Shown one piece after another: positions 9,770 to 18,341 of a stretch of 64,000 bases of DNA. How positions within the stretch are numbered: the first letter of the stretch is position 1; every line of letters begins with the position of its first letter. The notes below the pieces were generated by a model, which saw only the letters and a list, made by a program, of their open reading frames with translations, was not told the origin of the DNA and searched no databases. The DNA is taken from NCBI RefSeq assembly GCF_001298265.1, contig NZ_LGSZ01000031.1, positions 149,613 to 213,612 on the forward strand. The letters run 5' to 3'. The position numbers and the translations under genes were made by a program. The DNA comes from Allobosea vaviloviae (GTDB taxonomy: Bacteria; Pseudomonadota; Alphaproteobacteria; Rhizobiales; Beijerinckiaceae).

Positions 9770-10120
9770 ATGTCCATCGAGCTTGCGGTCAATCCGCGCG
9801 GGATCGCCGTCACCGACAAGGCTGCGACCCGCATTCTCTCCGTGATGGCCAAGGAAGCGCCGGGCTCGATGCTGCGTGTCAGCGTTGCAGGCGGCGGCTG
9901 CTCCGGCTTCCAGTACATCTTCGACGTCGACCATGAGAAGGCTCCGGGCGATCTCGTGATCGAGCGCGACGGTGCCACCGTGCTGATCGACGAGACCTCG
10001 CTTGACCTGCTCGAAGGCTGCACGATCGATTTCGTCGACGACCTTGTCGGGCAATCTTTCAAGATCACCAATCCCAACGCGACCTCGTCCTGCGGCTGCG
10101 GAACATCCTTCGCGCTGTAG
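9770..10120 (+). CDS. erpA: Iron-sulfur cluster insertion protein ErpA / A-type carrier
   Basis: An A-type carrier delivers Fe-S clusters to apoproteins. The 116-aa product carries the three invariant cysteines: C44 in GGGCSGFQY, and C108 and C110 in SSCGCGTSF. A weak purine-rich ribosome site (GGGAG) lies about 9 nt upstream. It is transcribed away from dgt. Confidence 0.96.
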   Translation: MSIELAVNPRGIAVTDKAATRILSVMAKEAPGSMLRVSVAGGGCSGFQYIFDVDHEKAPGDLVIERDGATVLIDETSLDLLEGCTIDFVDDLVGQSFKITNPNATSSCGCGTSFAL

Positions 10121-10138
10121 GAGCCGATACCGGCAGCG

Positions 10139-10861
10139 TCAGGAAAGAGGCGCCTGCCTGCGTGCGGCATTGGCCTCGGCATAGCGAAGCAGTCGGTCGA
10201 GGTCCTCGCGGCTGATATCGAGCGTCTCGCCCATCTGCGCCACCGCTGCGTCGATATCCGTCGGGTTGAAGGCGGCGGCGGGGCCAGCCTCATCGACGGC
10301 GGCCGGAGCCGGCGCACGATGCGGATAGGACCGTCTCGACAGCGCGTGGAAGGCCATCCCCAGCGCGACCAGCGACAGCGAGTTCAGGGCCACCGGCACC
10401 AGCGGGAACATCGCGCCCCATTTCGCGACAATGGGGCTGCCGAGCGCCGCCGTCAGCGCGACCGCCCCACCGGGCGGATGCAGCGACCGGGTCAGCGACA
10501 TCACCGCGATGGCAAGCGCGACCGCGCAGGCGGCCGCGAGCGTGGCGTCGGGAATCGCCCAGGCGGCGGCGAGCCCGACGAAGGCCGAAATGGTGTTGCC
10601 GCCGATCACCGGCCAGGGCTGCGCCAGCGGACTGGCGGGGACCGCGAACACCAACACCGCCGAGGCACCGATCGGCGCGGCGAGCAGGGGCGAGTGCAGC
10701 GAAAAGGCAAAGCCGGCCGCAGTCGCTGTCAGCGCAACCGCCACGAAGGCTCCAGCGCAGGCGATCGAACGTTCGCCGAGAGTGGCCCCGGCAAGGATCG
10801 GTCTGAAAAGCTTCACTGGGTCCTGCGAGCTGAACGGATCAGATGCCCATACAATAAGCAT
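10139..10861 (-). CDS. HPP family membrane protein
   Basis: This is an integral membrane protein with about four or five predicted hydrophobic segments and the family-defining SLHPPGGAVALTAALGSP motif in the middle. Some HPP family proteins have been linked to nitrite transport in plastids; the bacterial role is not settled. The ATG at 10861 gives 240 aa. A GTG at 10816, with AGGA five bases upstream, is a good alternative and would begin MKLFRPILAGA. The C-terminal 60 residues form a polar tail that looks helical. It converges with erpA across 18 bp. Confidence 0.85.
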   Translation of the reverse strand: MLIVWASDPFSSQDPVKLFRPILAGATLGERSIACAGAFVAVALTATAAGFAFSLHSPLLAAPIGASAVLVFAVPASPLAQPWPVIGGNTISAFVGLAAAWAIPDATLAAACAVALAIAVMSLTRSLHPPGGAVALTAALGSPIVAKWGAMFPLVPVALNSLSLVALGMAFHALSRRSYPHRAPAPAAVDEAGPAAAFNPTDIDAAVAQMGETLDISREDLDRLLRYAEANAARRQAPLS

Positions 10862-10956
10862 CGTGCTCAGTTTAACGCCACAACTGGAATCATGTACACC
10901 ACGGCCATGGTGTGCAGCGATGCGGCCGGCGCATGCGGGCGAAAGGAACCTGGCCT

Positions 10957-10990
10957 GCAAAAGAAAAAGGCGCCGTTCCCGGCGCCTTCC
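10957..10990 (-). terminator. Rho-independent terminator for the cold-shock gene
   Basis: A perfect 9-bp stem, AAGGCGCCG/CGGCGCCTT (10967-10975 with 10980-10988) and a 4-nt loop. On the minus strand it is followed by TTTTTCTTTT. It lies about 25 bp past the stop of the double cold-shock gene. Confidence 0.88.
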
Positions 10991-11013
10991 TGATTCCGCA
11001 GTGGCCGCTCGGC

Positions 11014-11628
11014 TCAATGAGAGCTGGCGACCCCGCCCTGCTCCAGCCGGATCTCGGCGGCCATCAGGCCCTTCGGCCCGGGTCCGTAGCGCACCAGCAC
11101 GACCTGGCCGGGGATCAGCTCGACCAGACCATAGCGCCGCATGGTCTCCATATGGACGAAGACATCGGGCGCATTCTCGCCGGCCGAGACGAAGCCGAAA
11201 CCGCGCAGGCGGTTGAACCACTTCACCGTCATCCGCTCCAGCCCGCTCGTCGGCGTGACCTGGACATTGGTGCGTGCCAGCGGCATCTCGGCGGGGTGGC
11301 GCGCCGCGCTGGTGTCGATCGACAGCACGCGGATCGCCTGGCGCCCGCGTGGCTTCTCGATCGCCTCCAAGACGATATGGGCACCCTCGGCGATGGCATT
11401 GAAGCCGTCGCGCTTCAGGATGGTGACATGGACGAGGACATCGGCACCGCCATCCTCGGGAACGACGAAGCCGTAACCCTTGCTGACGTCGAACCATTTG
11501 ACATGGCCGCTGACCTCGACCCCGGCATCGACTCCGAGCCCGTCATGGTCGTCGAGCCGCATCACGCGATTGAGCGACTGGATCGGTCCCACCTGTCTTC
11601 GCCCGCCCTCACCGAACTCGTCGGACAT
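11014..11628 (-). CDS. Double cold-shock-domain protein
   Basis: This 204-aa protein has two cold-shock OB folds, which bind single-stranded RNA or DNA. The first (about 40-105) has GHVKWFDVSKGYGFVVPEDGG and DVLVHVTIL; the second (about 132-195) has MTVKWFNRLRGFGFVSAGE and DVFVHMETM. Both carry RNP1- and RNP2-like aromatic motifs. Classical bacterial Csp proteins are about 70 aa with one domain; two-domain versions are common in Alphaproteobacteria. It is followed by a strong terminator, so it is probably monocistronic. Confidence 0.92.
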   Translation of the reverse strand: MSDEFGEGGRRQVGPIQSLNRVMRLDDHDGLGVDAGVEVSGHVKWFDVSKGYGFVVPEDGGADVLVHVTILKRDGFNAIAEGAHIVLEAIEKPRGRQAIRVLSIDTSAARHPAEMPLARTNVQVTPTSGLERMTVKWFNRLRGFGFVSAGENAPDVFVHMETMRRYGLVELIPGQVVLVRYGPGPKGLMAAEIRLEQGGVASSH

Positions 11629-11819
11629 CTGCCACCCACCCCCGCCGAAAATGGCTTGATTCGTGGTGTCACGATACCATTGCTGGGGAGTCGCGATACA
11701 GCCGGCTTTACGTCATCCACATCCGCGATCAGGGAATTGCGCGGTGTAGAGCTATTTTGCGTTCCGCCGAATCGTGCCTGGCTTCTGCAGGCGCGACACA
11801 GACGCCACTGGAGGATGTG

Positions 11820-12452
11820 ATGCCCGATCTCGCAACGCTGGCGCTGTTTGCGGCCGCCTGCGCGGTCCTGACCGCGACGCCCGGCCCCGACATGCTGCTG
11901 ATCGCCTCGCGCAGCCTGAGCCAGGGCCGCATCGCGGGCTTCATGACCTATCTCGGCATCGCGGCCGGCAGCTATCTCCAGGCCTTCGCGGCGGCCTTCG
12001 GCCTGTCTCAGCTCTTCCTGCTGGTGCCGGCCGCCTATGATGTCCTGCGGTTTTGCGGTGCGGCCTATCTGGCCTGGCTGGCCTGGACGACCTTGCGGGC
12101 AAAGGCGCCGTTGTTTGCGCCCAATTCGGGCCAGCCTCGGGTGCCGATGCGCCGCATCGTCCTGCAAGGGCTGCTGACGAACCTTCTGAACCCGAAGATG
12201 GCGCTGTTCATGCTGGCGCTGCTGCCGCAGTTCCTGAAACCCGAAGCAGGCTCGGTTGCGCTGCAGGTCATGGTACTGGCGACGATCCTGAACGGGACGG
12301 GCCTGATCGCCAACGGCCTGGTCATCCTGACCGCGAGCCGGCTCGGCCACGCGCTCGCCGCGCGCCCTCATCTGGCGCGCTGGCCGCAAAAGCTGATGGG
12401 GGTTGTTTTCGGGGCGCTGGCGGTGAGGCTGGCCGTGGCTTCGCGGGATTGA
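11820..12452 (+). CDS. LysE/RhtB family amino-acid exporter
   Basis: This is an inner-membrane exporter of amino acids or their derivatives, driven by the proton gradient. The 210-aa product starts at 11820, seven bases after GGAGG. It has about six hydrophobic segments and the family motif TATPGPDMLLIASRSLSQGRIAG near the N-terminus, plus NLLNPKMALFMLALLPQF in the middle. The exact substrate cannot be deduced. Confidence 0.92.
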   Translation: MPDLATLALFAAACAVLTATPGPDMLLIASRSLSQGRIAGFMTYLGIAAGSYLQAFAAAFGLSQLFLLVPAAYDVLRFCGAAYLAWLAWTTLRAKAPLFAPNSGQPRVPMRRIVLQGLLTNLLNPKMALFMLALLPQFLKPEAGSVALQVMVLATILNGTGLIANGLVILTASRLGHALAARPHLARWPQKLMGVVFGALAVRLAVASRD

Positions 12453-12455
12453 TCC

Positions 12456-12911
12456 TCAGGCCGAGGCCGCAGCGACGCCCAGCAGCTCCGCGACAGCCCC
12501 CGACAGGCCCAGCCGCAAGCGACCATACCACTCCGGCGCGACCTCGCGGCAATAGAGGCCGTAATCCATCAGCCCCAGCAGGATGAACGCGGCGCAGAGC
12601 GTCCACAATGCGAGCGTCGGCGCGAGGAGGGCTGCGCCCCAGCCGACAAGCGCCGGCACAACGGCAATGGCATAGTCCCGCCGCGCCTGGCTGTCGTCCT
12701 CATAGCCGAGCGCGATGCCCCAGCGCACGCCGCCGAGGAAGGACAGGATCGCCACGCCATAGACGATGAGCGCCTGGGTCAGGCGCGCGCCCCCGCCGAC
12801 GACCGGCAGCGTCAGCCCGGCCGCCAGCCCGACGGTGCAGGCCATGAAAGGGATGATCCCGGCGGCGCCCAGCACGAGGGCGGCAGTCGGGATGGTTTTC
12901 TCTCGGGACAT
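12456..12911 (-). CDS. DUF3429 family membrane protein
   Basis: This 151-aa membrane protein has about four or five hydrophobic segments. FLGGVRWGIAL followed by VVPALVGWGAAL is typical of DUF3429, a family without an established function. It converges with the LysE gene, with 3 bp between the stops. The start at 12911 (MSREKTIP) is chosen because the upstream in-frame sequence is low in hydrophobic residues and not conserved-looking. Confidence 0.82.
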   Translation of the reverse strand: MSREKTIPTAALVLGAAGIIPFMACTVGLAAGLTLPVVGGGARLTQALIVYGVAILSFLGGVRWGIALGYEDDSQARRDYAIAVVPALVGWGAALLAPTLALWTLCAAFILLGLMDYGLYCREVAPEWYGRLRLGLSGAVAELLGVAAASA

Positions 12912-13027
12912 GAATGGCCTTCGACGGGTCTGCGGACAACGGGGATGACAACGCCCTGCCCGCATAGCCTGTTTCCGCGCAGCCACAAGCGGTCTGGCGG
13001 CGTGGGACAGAAACACCGCAGGCCGCC

Positions 13028-13783
13028 CTATCCCGCCAGCCGCCCCAGCACCGCCCCGATCTCGGCCCGCACGACCAGATCGGCGATGGCGTCCAGTTCC
13101 GTCGGCTGGCGGTTGACGATGACGAGCACCGCGCCTCGCTTCTTGGCAATGATCGGCAGCGTCGCTGCTGGGTAGACCACCAGCGACGAGCCGACGACGA
13201 GGAAAAGCTCGGCCTCCAGAGCCAGTTGCTGCCCCCGGCTCATCTTGTCCTGCGGCATCGCCTGGCCGAAGGAAACCGTCGCCGATTTCACTGGCCCGGC
13301 GCACATCACACAGGATGGCGGCTCTCCGCTCGCCTCGAAGGCGGGGCGGATCGCCGCCAGTTCGTGCCGCCAGCCGCAGGTCAGGCAGGTCGCATAGGTG
13401 CCGTTGCCGTGGAGTTCGATCACCCGGTCGTCGGGCACGCCCGAGGCCTGGTGCAGGCCGTCGATGTTCTGGGTGATGATGGCGGGCGAGCGCCCCTCAT
13501 CGACCAGCCGCGCGAGCGCCCGATGGCCGCGATTGGGGGCAGCGCCGGCATAATGGTCGTCCATCGCGAATTTGCGCCGCCAGGCTTCGATGCGCGCCTC
13601 GCGGCTCCTCACAAAGGCCTCGAACGGGATCGGCTTGTTGACCGTCCAGGGCGAGCCCGGCGTGCGGAAATCCGGCACGCCCGATTCGGTCGAGATGCCG
13701 GCCCCGGTGAAGGCGACGATCGACGCCGCACGGTCGAGCATCTCATGCAGCGCCTCGATGGCATCGTCAGTCTCGTTGTCCAT
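13028..13783 (-). CDS. NAD-dependent protein deacylase, SIR2 family
   Basis: Sirtuins remove acyl groups from lysines using NAD+. The 251-aa product contains GAGIST (27-32) and PDFR for NAD binding, TQNIDGLHQ (104-112), the catalytic His in ELHG (H125), and four zinc-binding cysteines as two CxxC pairs (C133/C136 and C158/C161). The Ala-Tyr-Arg type acyl-pocket residues that mark CobB class III were not seen, so general deacetylase activity is more likely. It is divergently arranged with the downstream aminotransferase gene. Confidence 0.93.
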   Translation of the reverse strand: MDNETDDAIEALHEMLDRAASIVAFTGAGISTESGVPDFRTPGSPWTVNKPIPFEAFVRSREARIEAWRRKFAMDDHYAGAAPNRGHRALARLVDEGRSPAIITQNIDGLHQASGVPDDRVIELHGNGTYATCLTCGWRHELAAIRPAFEASGEPPSCVMCAGPVKSATVSFGQAMPQDKMSRGQQLALEAELFLVVGSSLVVYPAATLPIIAKKRGAVLVIVNRQPTELDAIADLVVRAEIGAVLGRLAG

Positions 13784-13906
13784 GCGCTCTCCACTTCATC
13801 TCCCTGAGCGAGATATGGGCGGACCCGACTCAGCATCCAAGCTGATAGCCTGGCATGCGCAAGGGATGATTGACGCCAGCGTGCCGGGGTCCCAAAGCTG
13901 CCGGCC

Positions 13907-15091
13907 ATGCTCCAGCCCGCCTCCGCCGTCCTGAACCCCAACCTCATCGACACCGGCACACCGCCGATCCCGCAGGCACAGGGCTGGGCCCGCGCCTATG
14001 ACGGCCGCTCCGGCCCGCTGGTCGACCTCTCCCAGGCCGTACCAGGCTCGCCGCCGCCTGCAGAATTGCTCGAACGGCTGGCGCAGGCCGCGCGCTCGCC
14101 CGACTCGACCCGCTACGGGCCGATCACCGGCGACATGCCCCTGCGCGAGGCCTACGCGGCAGACATCGCGACGATCTACGGCGCGGCCTTCAAACCGGCC
14201 GAGGTGGCGATCACCTCAGGCTGCAATCAGGCCTTCGTCATGACGATGATGGCGCTGGCCAAGGCGGGCGAGAACGTGCTGCTGCCGGTGCCGTGGTATT
14301 TCAATCACGAGATGACGCTGCGCATGCTCGGCATCGAGGCGCGGCCCCTGCCCTGCGATCCCACTGCGGGCTTCGTTCCCGATGTCGCGACCGCCGAGGC
14401 GCTGATCGATTCAGGCACGCGCGCCATCGTGCTGGTGACGCCGAATAACCCGACTGGTGCGATCTATCCGCCCGCCGCCATCGCCGCCTTCGCCGAACTC
14501 TGCGCCCGGCGCGGGCTCTGGCTGGTGCTCGACGAGACCTATCGCGATTTCCTGCCCGCCGGCGTTGCCGCGCCACATGAAGTCTTCGCCACAACGAGCT
14601 GGCAGGATTCGGTCATCGGGCTCTACAGCTTCTCGAAAGCCTATGCCGTTCCGGGCTGGCGGCTCGGCGCGATCACGGCGGGCGAGGCCGTCATGGCCGA
14701 GATCGCCAAGGTGCTCGATTGCGTCCAGATCAGCCCTGTGCGCGCCGGCCAGGCCGCCGTGACCTGGGGCATTGAGGGCATCCGCCCGTGGCGCGAAGCC
14801 AACCGCATCGAGATCAACGCCCGCGCCGCGCTCTTCCGCGAGGCGATGGCCCCGCACAACGGCTGGCGCGTGCTCGCGGCCGGCGCCTATTTCGCCTATG
14901 TCGCGCATCCCTTCGCTGACGTGCCGGCCGCCGAGGTGGTGCGCGCATTGGTGCAGGAGCGAGGCGTGCTCGCCCTGCCCGGCCCCTATTTCGGACCCGG
15001 GCAGGAACAGCACCTGCGCATAGCCATCGCCAACGTCGCCGCCGACAGGATCGGCGAACTCAGCGACAGGTTGCGCGGGTTTTCGGTTTGA
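13907..15091 (+). CDS. Pyridoxal-phosphate aminotransferase, class I/II
   Basis: This is a fold-type I PLP enzyme that probably transfers an amino group between an amino acid and a 2-oxo acid. The 394-aa product shows YGPITGDMPLREAYA, the VTPNNPTGAIY motif with its PLP-contacting Asn, an LDETYRDF Asp motif, the Schiff-base Lys in SFSKAYAVPGWRLG, and a C-terminal Arg in LRIAIAN that binds the substrate carboxylate. The substrate is not clear from the sequence. It is followed by an extragenic dyad. Confidence 0.92.
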   Translation: MLQPASAVLNPNLIDTGTPPIPQAQGWARAYDGRSGPLVDLSQAVPGSPPPAELLERLAQAARSPDSTRYGPITGDMPLREAYAADIATIYGAAFKPAEVAITSGCNQAFVMTMMALAKAGENVLLPVPWYFNHEMTLRMLGIEARPLPCDPTAGFVPDVATAEALIDSGTRAIVLVTPNNPTGAIYPPAAIAAFAELCARRGLWLVLDETYRDFLPAGVAAPHEVFATTSWQDSVIGLYSFSKAYAVPGWRLGAITAGEAVMAEIAKVLDCVQISPVRAGQAAVTWGIEGIRPWREANRIEINARAALFREAMAPHNGWRVLAAGAYFAYVAHPFADVPAAEVVRALVQERGVLALPGPYFGPGQEQHLRIAIANVAADRIGELSDRLRGFSV

Positions 15092-15098
15092 GGAAAAG

Positions 15099-15192
15099 CG
15101 TCATGCTCGGGCTTGACCCGAGCATCTCGGAAACCAGTTCATTCTCGTCCGGAGATTCTCGGGTCTACGCTTCGCTGCGCCCGAGAATGACG
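15099..15192. repeat. Extragenic dyad, GTCATGCTCGGG class
   Basis: An inverted repeat between convergent genes. It starts CGTCATGCTCGGGCTTGACC and ends CGCCCGAGAATGACG, with an inner GAGATTCTCGGGTC segment. It may act as a bidirectional terminator. Four other elements in the window (28678, 46051, 54694, 56125) share the same modules. Confidence 0.85.
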
Positions 15193-15200
15193 CTTCCCCG

Positions 15201-15593
15201 CTACTTCAGCAGCGCGGCGTACCGATCCCGATAAGCCCAGACCAGCAGCGAACCGAGCACAACCAGGATCACCGCGACGGGGATACCTTGCGGATTGATC
15301 ACCAGATGGAACAGCACGATCACGGCCATCACCGGCGCGATCATGGCGAGGCCCAGGGCGGGGGCGATGTTGGTCAGCAGGCTCACGCCTCCGAGCAGGT
15401 TGACCGTCTTCAACAGCGGCCAGAGGAAGCCTGAATTCTGCAGCGCGACCTCGAAGGCGACGCCGCGCTCGCTCGTCGGCGGATGGATCAGGTGGCTTCC
15501 GGTCGCCAGCCACCAGAAGCCGTCGACGGCGGAGACGAGGAAGAGCAGCCCGAGCAGAACGCGCGGGATGGTGACGAGCAGAACGGTCTTCAT
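15201..15593 (-). CDS. Small DoxX-like four-helix membrane protein
   Basis: A 130-aa protein with four predicted transmembrane helices: a first helix with PRVLLGLLFLVSAVDGFWW, a loop with HPPTS and GFLWPLLKTVNLLGG, and two more helices. The layout resembles the DoxX family. The start at 15593 has GAGG six bases upstream and removes an Arg-rich upstream extension. Its function is unknown. Confidence 0.75.
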   Translation of the reverse strand: MKTVLLVTIPRVLLGLLFLVSAVDGFWWLATGSHLIHPPTSERGVAFEVALQNSGFLWPLLKTVNLLGGVSLLTNIAPALGLAMIAPVMAVIVLFHLVINPQGIPVAVILVVLGSLLVWAYRDRYAALLK

Positions 15594-15695
15594 GAGGAAC
15601 CTCAGGCGAAGGAAAGGGAACGGCCGGCGCGCTGTCTCTCGGCGCGGCATCGTTACGCAGTCATTTCAGCCCGCCCCAAGGTTCACGATCTCCCG

Positions 15696-15723
15696 AAAAA
15701 AAGAGCCGGGCGCAAGCCCGGCT
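15696..15723 (-). terminator. Rho-independent terminator
   Basis: Stem AGCCGGGC/GCCCGGCT (15704-15711 with 15716-15723) with a 4-nt loop. On the minus strand it is followed by a run of T. It lies 25 bp past the small secreted-protein gene that begins at 16116. Confidence 0.85.
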
Positions 15724-15747
15724 TTCCCATTGGGACCATGTTTGAGA

Positions 15748-16116
15748 TCAGGGGCAGAACCAGATCGCCCCGACCGTGACACAACCGCGCGTACGCCAAT
15801 TGCCCGGCCGCGCGCCGTAGCGGCGATATCCGGGAGGGGCAAAACGGAAGCGTCCGCCCGGCGCGTAACGCGGACGGGGGCCGTAGCGTCTCACGCCGGG
15901 AGCACCGCGGCGATACTGGTGGTTACCGCGAAACTGGCGGTTCCCGCGATACTGGGGCTCGTTGCCGCGGATTTGGACCGTTTCGATATCGAATGGTCGA
16001 GCCGCGCCGAGAAGGCCTGTCGATGCGGCGGGGGCCGAAACAGGTGTCGCGACAGCAGGCCCCCCGACGAACAGGAAGGCTGCGAGAACGGAGGTGGCGA
16101 GCACGTGACGGGTCAT
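15748..16116 (-). CDS. Small secreted Arg/Gly/Tyr-rich protein
   Basis: A 122-aa protein with a clear signal peptide (about residues 1-24, ending AVA). It is followed by a basic region rich in Arg, Gly, Tyr and Pro, with repeated RGN-xx-(Y/F)RG units (QIRGNEPQYRGNRQFRGNHQYR), then a short C-terminal segment with two Cys residues (RGCVTVGAIWFCP). It resembles other small cationic exported proteins of Hyphomicrobiales; no function is known. A strong terminator follows. Confidence 0.78.
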   Translation of the reverse strand: MTRHVLATSVLAAFLFVGGPAVATPVSAPAASTGLLGAARPFDIETVQIRGNEPQYRGNRQFRGNHQYRRGAPGVRRYGPRPRYAPGGRFRFAPPGYRRYGARPGNWRTRGCVTVGAIWFCP

Positions 16117-16173
16117 CGGGTCCCTTTCCCAGGCAATGGGATGGAACGCATGGACGACCGCGTCTGTTCCCCC

Positions 16174-17703
16174 TCACATCGTCGCGCCGATCTGCCAGGG
16201 CACGAACTCGGCGTCGCCATAGCCCATCTCTTCCGACTTCGAGTGCTCGCCCGAGGCGATGCGCAGCAGGTAGTCGAAGATCTCCTGGCCCTTTTCCTCC
16301 AGCGTCACGCCGTCGAGGACATCGCCGCAATTGAGGTCCATGTCGTCGGTCTGCTTGAGATACATCGGCGTGTTCGTGGCGAGCTTGACCGAAGGCGTCG
16401 GCTTGCAGCCATAGGCCGAGCCGCGCCCGGTGGTGAAGGCGAGGATATTGGCGCCGCCGGCCACCTGCCCGGTCGCCGAGACCGGGTCGTAGCCGGGCGT
16501 GTCCATGTAGACGAACCCCTTGGACGTCACCGGCTCGGCATAGTGGTAGACTGCGGCCAGCGTCTTGGTGCCGCCCTTGGCGGCCGCACCCAGAGACTTC
16601 TCCAGGATCGTGGTCAGCCCGCCGGCCTTGTTGCCGGGCGACGGGTTGTTGTTCATGTCCATCCGGGCGCGGGCCGTGTAGTCCTCCCACCACTTGATGA
16701 TGCCGACGAGCTTCTCGCCGACTTCGCGGGTGGCGGCGCGCCGCGTCAGGAGATGCTCGGCGCCGTAGATCTCCGGCGTCTCGGAGAGGATCGCCGTGCC
16801 GCCATGCTCGACCAGGAGGTCGACGGCCTTGCCCAGCGCCGGATTGGCGGTGATGCCGGAATAGCCGTCCGAGCCGCCGCATTGCAGCGCGAGCATCAGT
16901 TCCGACGCCGGCACTGTCTCGCGCACGGCGCGGTTGGCGATCGGCAGCATGACCTTGAGCGCGTCGATGCCGGCCGCAACCGCCTTCCTGGTGCCGCCGG
17001 TCTCCTGGATCGTCAGCGTGCGGAAGACATCGCTTTCCTCGACGCCATAGGCGTCCTTCATGCGCTTGATCTGGAAGCCCTCGCAGCCGAGCCCGACCAC
17101 CAGCACGGCCGCCATGTTCGGGTTGCAGGCATAGCCCCAGGTGGTGCGCTTCAGCACCTCGAAGCTCTCGCCATTATAGTCGATGCCGCAGCCGGTGCCG
17201 TGGGTGAGCGCGATCACGCCGTCCACATTCGGATAGTCGGCGAGCAGGCCGGAGCGCTTGACCTCCTCGGCCATGAAGCGCGCCGCCGAGGCCGAGCAGT
17301 TCACCGAGGTCAGGATGCCCACATAATTGCGCGTGCCGGCTTTGCCGTTCGCCCGACGAAAGCCCTCGAAGGTCGCCTGCTGCTCGACCGGCAGCACGAA
17401 TTCCGGCTTTGCCTCGGCGCAGAAGGCATAATCGCGCTCGAAGGCGTGGAAGCCGGTATTGTGCTCATGCACCCATTCGCCGGGCGGGATATCGACCGTG
17501 GCGAAGCCGATGATCTGGCCGAACTTGCGGATTGGCTCGCCGGTCGCGATCGCCGCCAGCGCGAGCTTGTGCCCGCGCGGAATCCGTTTCAGCGCCGTCA
17601 CACCTGCCGCCGTGACGCCGACATCGACGGGATCAACGGCGACGGCGACATTGTCGGCAACGTTCAGCTTCAGGGTCCGCGGCGGAATCGCTTTGTCGAG
17701 CAT
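16174..17703 (-). CDS. UxaA-family altronate/hexarate dehydratase
   Basis: This is a lyase of the altronate/galactarate dehydratase family, which dehydrates sugar acids using an Fe2+ site. The 509-aa product has an N-terminal SAF-like domain (LNVADNVAVAVDPVDVG) and a large catalytic domain with RNYVGILTSVNCSAS, THGTGCGIDYNG, GLGCEGFQ and QCGGSDGYSGITANPALG. The last of these carries the CGGSD motif typical of UxaA. The start at 17703 is chosen by homology to full-length UxaA; no good ribosome site is present. No uronate pathway genes lie adjacent, so the physiological substrate is open. Confidence 0.9.
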   Translation of the reverse strand: MLDKAIPPRTLKLNVADNVAVAVDPVDVGVTAAGVTALKRIPRGHKLALAAIATGEPIRKFGQIIGFATVDIPPGEWVHEHNTGFHAFERDYAFCAEAKPEFVLPVEQQATFEGFRRANGKAGTRNYVGILTSVNCSASAARFMAEEVKRSGLLADYPNVDGVIALTHGTGCGIDYNGESFEVLKRTTWGYACNPNMAAVLVVGLGCEGFQIKRMKDAYGVEESDVFRTLTIQETGGTRKAVAAGIDALKVMLPIANRAVRETVPASELMLALQCGGSDGYSGITANPALGKAVDLLVEHGGTAILSETPEIYGAEHLLTRRAATREVGEKLVGIIKWWEDYTARARMDMNNNPSPGNKAGGLTTILEKSLGAAAKGGTKTLAAVYHYAEPVTSKGFVYMDTPGYDPVSATGQVAGGANILAFTTGRGSAYGCKPTPSVKLATNTPMYLKQTDDMDLNCGDVLDGVTLEEKGQEIFDYLLRIASGEHSKSEEMGYGDAEFVPWQIGATM

Positions 17704-17924
17704 GGGAGGAACCACTGGCTTGCAGGCCGCGGCGCGCGCGGCGACGGGCAAGACATGCGCTTCCTCGCGACAGTTTTCAATCGGTTCAAAGAACGTGAGC
17801 CTTCGGTCGTAGCTGGGCCGCCGAGCTTCCGCGTGATGGTCAAAGAGGATGTGAAAAAATACTGGTTGTCGAAGGCGCAATATGGCACGCATTTTATGTA
17901 CGGGACGAATCGCGCCCGTCTGAA

Positions 17925-17951
17925 CCCGCCGAGTTTCTCGGCGGGTTTTTT
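17925..17951 (+). terminator. Rho-independent terminator on the plus strand
   Basis: A 9-bp stem, CCCGCCGAG/CTCGGCGGG (17925-17933 with 17937-17945), followed by TTTTTT. No annotated plus-strand gene ends here. About 60 bp upstream, TTGTCG at 17866 is separated by 18 bp from CATTTT at 17890, a possible promoter, so a very short transcript or leader may end at this hairpin. The stretch 17704-17924 otherwise shows no gene. Confidence 0.75.
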
Positions 17952-17981
17952 GTTGGCTCGAGAACGAGACCACGACCCCGC

Positions 17982-18161
17982 ATGCTTGAAATCCTGCTGG
18001 ACGTGGTGGTCGCCCTCGTGATCGGCGTTGTCTCCAACCTACTCAGCCTGCCGAAGAAGTCGGATCGCGCTTCGCGTCGTACGTCGACGAGATTCCGATC
18101 CTTCAGCGGGTGGGGTATCAGGTGGACGGCGCTCGATCACGAAGACGATCACACGTCCTAA
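17982..18161 (+). CDS. Possible 59-aa small membrane protein
   Basis: A short frame encoding a hydrophobic N-terminal helix (MLEILLDVVVALVIGVVSNL) and a basic tail rich in Arg and Ser ending DDHTS. It starts 31 bp after the terminator at 17925-17951. There is no clear ribosome-binding site. The helix looks like a real transmembrane anchor, but a chance frame cannot be excluded. Confidence 0.35.
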   Translation: MLEILLDVVVALVIGVVSNLLSLPKKSDRASRRTSTRFRSFSGWGIRWTALDHEDDHTS

Positions 18162-18260
18162 AACTCGCTCACTCTCACGAGTGAAGGCCAGTGGAGGCCA
18201 GCGAGAGCAAAGGCGCCTGCCTTAATATAGGAATAAATACTTATTAGATTGCCCTTTGGC

Positions 18261-18289
18261 AAAGAAAAACCCGGCCTCGCGGCCGGGTT
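18261..18289 (-). terminator. Terminator of the phasin gene
   Basis: Stem AACCCGGCC/GGCCGGGTT (18268-18276 with 18281-18289) with a 4-nt loop, followed on the minus strand by a T-rich run (TTTTTC). It lies about 55 bp past the phasin stop. Confidence 0.88.
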
Positions 18290-18341
18290 CGATAGCGTGT
18301 CAGGGAACCGGCGCCGCCCTCGCGGGCAGCACGGCATCACA

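Noticed and set aside
15295..18021. Very long plus-strand frame (908 codons) over the DoxX-like, secreted and UxaA genes
   Set aside because: It lies opposite conserved minus-strand genes with real motifs, and its translation has no recognisable domain; it is an antisense frame of high-GC DNA.
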